From Acidobacteriota bacterium (GTDB lineage Bacteria; Acidobacteriota; Blastocatellia; Pyrinomonadales; Pyrinomonadaceae), in assembly GCA_020199835.1 (NCBI GenBank), contig JAIVJV010000009.1, positions 372,001 through 436,000 on the forward strand: DNA of 64,000 bases, in the 5' to 3' direction. The notes beneath the pieces are model-generated. The model did no database searches, was not told where the DNA came from, and was given only the letters and a program-made list of their open reading frames with translations. Positions 63,256 through 64,000 of this stretch are shown one piece after another. The number at the start of each line of letters is the position of its first letter. Position 1 is the first letter of the stretch. The translations under genes and the position numbers were made by a program.

Positions 63256-64000
63256 TGACCCATTAACTCTTCCGGTTGGATTTTGATCTTGCTTTGCGCC
63301 TCGTTCGACATTAACGCCAGCCCGACGTGCGGCTTTCCTTGAATGTAAGTTGTGATGTAACGGCTGATGTCAGCGCGTGAAGTCGCCCGCAGCCGCGGGA
63401 GGTAACCGCGAAAATAGTCGAGCCCGGTCGACGCCCACCAGAAGCTGAGCGTGTGCGTGTAGTCACTCAATTTTTCACGTGAATAAAGATCGTCTGCTTC
63501 GAGTAAAGCCTTCGCGCTTTCGAGCTGTTCGTCGGTGTAGTAGTCCTTGTCGTTGAAGTGCGCGACTTCGTCGTACAACGCCTTAATCGCCGCTCGCGCT
63601 TTGTCGGGAGTTGTTTGCGCGATCAGCGCGATTGGACCAACGTTGCGTTGCGTGTAGTAACCGAGGTCAACTGCGGTCACAAGTCCCGTATCAACGAGAT
63701 TGCGCTGAAAACGTGAATTCGGTTGCCGCAGGATGAAAGAAAAAACGTCAGCCGCGTACGTGGCCGGATTGTCTTTGCCGATCGACGGCCCGTGCCAGCC
63801 GATGTTGATGATGACATTCTGAACCGGTTGCAGGACGACAGCGCCTTCGCTCTTCGCGAGCGGCGGATGCTCAACGAGCGGAAACTCGACAAACGGATCT
63901 TTCTCGCGCTTCGGCCAGTCGCCGTAAAACTCCTGCGCCATCTTCAACACGTCACCGGGAACAACATCGCCCGTGATCACGAGCGCCGAGTTGTTCGGGA
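63252..64000 (-). CDS. M16-family peptidase, C-terminal part, cut by the right edge
   Basis: About 249 codons visible; the 5' part with the H-x-x-E-H zinc site would lie outside the window. The first residues seen (NNSALVITGDVVPGDVLKMA) are the usual strand after the first M16 half. The second half follows: VLQPVQNVIINIGWHGPSIG, SFILRQPNSRFQRNLVDTGL (with R-x-L/V-x-x-x-x pattern of the substrate-binding region) and SAKALLEADDLYSREKLSDY. Likely the catalytic partner of the M16 protein encoded next, with which it overlaps by 4 bases. Confidence 0.85.
   Translation of the reverse strand, partial: PNNSALVITGDVVPGDVLKMAQEFYGDWPKREKDPFVEFPLVEHPPLAKSEGAVVLQPVQNVIINIGWHGPSIGKDNPATYAADVFSFILRQPNSRFQRNLVDTGLVTAVDLGYYTQRNVGPIALIAQTTPDKARAAIKALYDEVAHFNDKDYYTDEQLESAKALLEADDLYSREKLSDYTHTLSFWWASTGLDYFRGYLPRLRATSRADISRYITTYIQGKPHVGLALMSNEAQSKIKIQPEELMGQ

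Overview
The window looks like chromosomal DNA of an acidobacterium, most likely of the Blastocatellia/Pyrinomonadaceae type. This is inferred from the acidobacterial VWFA-related secreted proteins, secreted HEAT proteins behind an ECF sigma factor, DUF2277, a fused E1 alpha/beta dehydrogenase and very large beta-helix/Calx-beta proteins. No rRNA, tRNA, CRISPR array, integrase or transposase was found. Most genes look like ordinary chromosomal genes; the accessory material lies at about 12-19 kb and 26-48 kb.

Layout. 1-4.7 kb: end of an FMN reductase gene, a small lipoprotein, a VWA protein, and a WYL regulator divergent from a RibD-like reductase with a palindrome between them. 4.7-9.4 kb (minus): ECF sigma factor, zinc-finger anti-sigma factor and two exported HEAT-repeat proteins. 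9.5-11.5 kb (minus): a translationally coupled DinB, acetyltransferase and amidohydrolase operon. 11.7 kb: bactofilin. 12.2-19.2 kb: a minus-strand operon (two membrane proteins, a DUF6438 protein, a secreted amidohydrolase and a double-GNAT protein), DUF2277 and MgtC genes, and a concentration of broken genes: two frameshifted DUF5615 genes, one still beside its DUF433 partner, a 2OG-Fe oxygenase split into inverted halves, and a glycosyltransferase with three frame breaks. 19.2-25.9 kb: fumarase, ferredoxin, Rieske protein, a SIMPL protein, and a CBS-Hsp20-Lon stress cluster.

26-49.8 kb is the most unusual part. Two giant exported proteins, one with seven Big_5 Ig-like repeats and one with nine Calx-beta repeats plus twelve RTX nonapeptides, share a nearly identical beta-helix segment of about 1.1 kb. 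They flank three tail-collar (MdpB-type) genes, a seven-repeat propeller-like secreted protein, a Tat-exported DUF6916 protein, a VWA protein, a GNAT acetyltransferase and a second DUF6916 protein. An FHA-GAF-sigma-54 activator follows on the same strand side. I read this as one surface-structure module and the best candidate for an undescribed system. The larger giant protein also carries what looks like a metalloprotease-like domain whose zinc site is lost.

49.9-64 kb: a 5'-nucleotidase-type phosphoesterase with a frameshifted GT39 glycosyltransferase, an FtsX-like permease, a flippase-like membrane protein, an acyl-CoA dehydrogenase-TPR-fused E1 operon, a secreted protein with a clear terminator, a trypsin-like protease with TPRs, and a pair of M16 peptidases running off the right edge.

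Several frame breaks fall in accessory genes while long core genes are intact. Real decay is likely for some of them, but single-base assembly errors cannot be excluded from the sequence alone.
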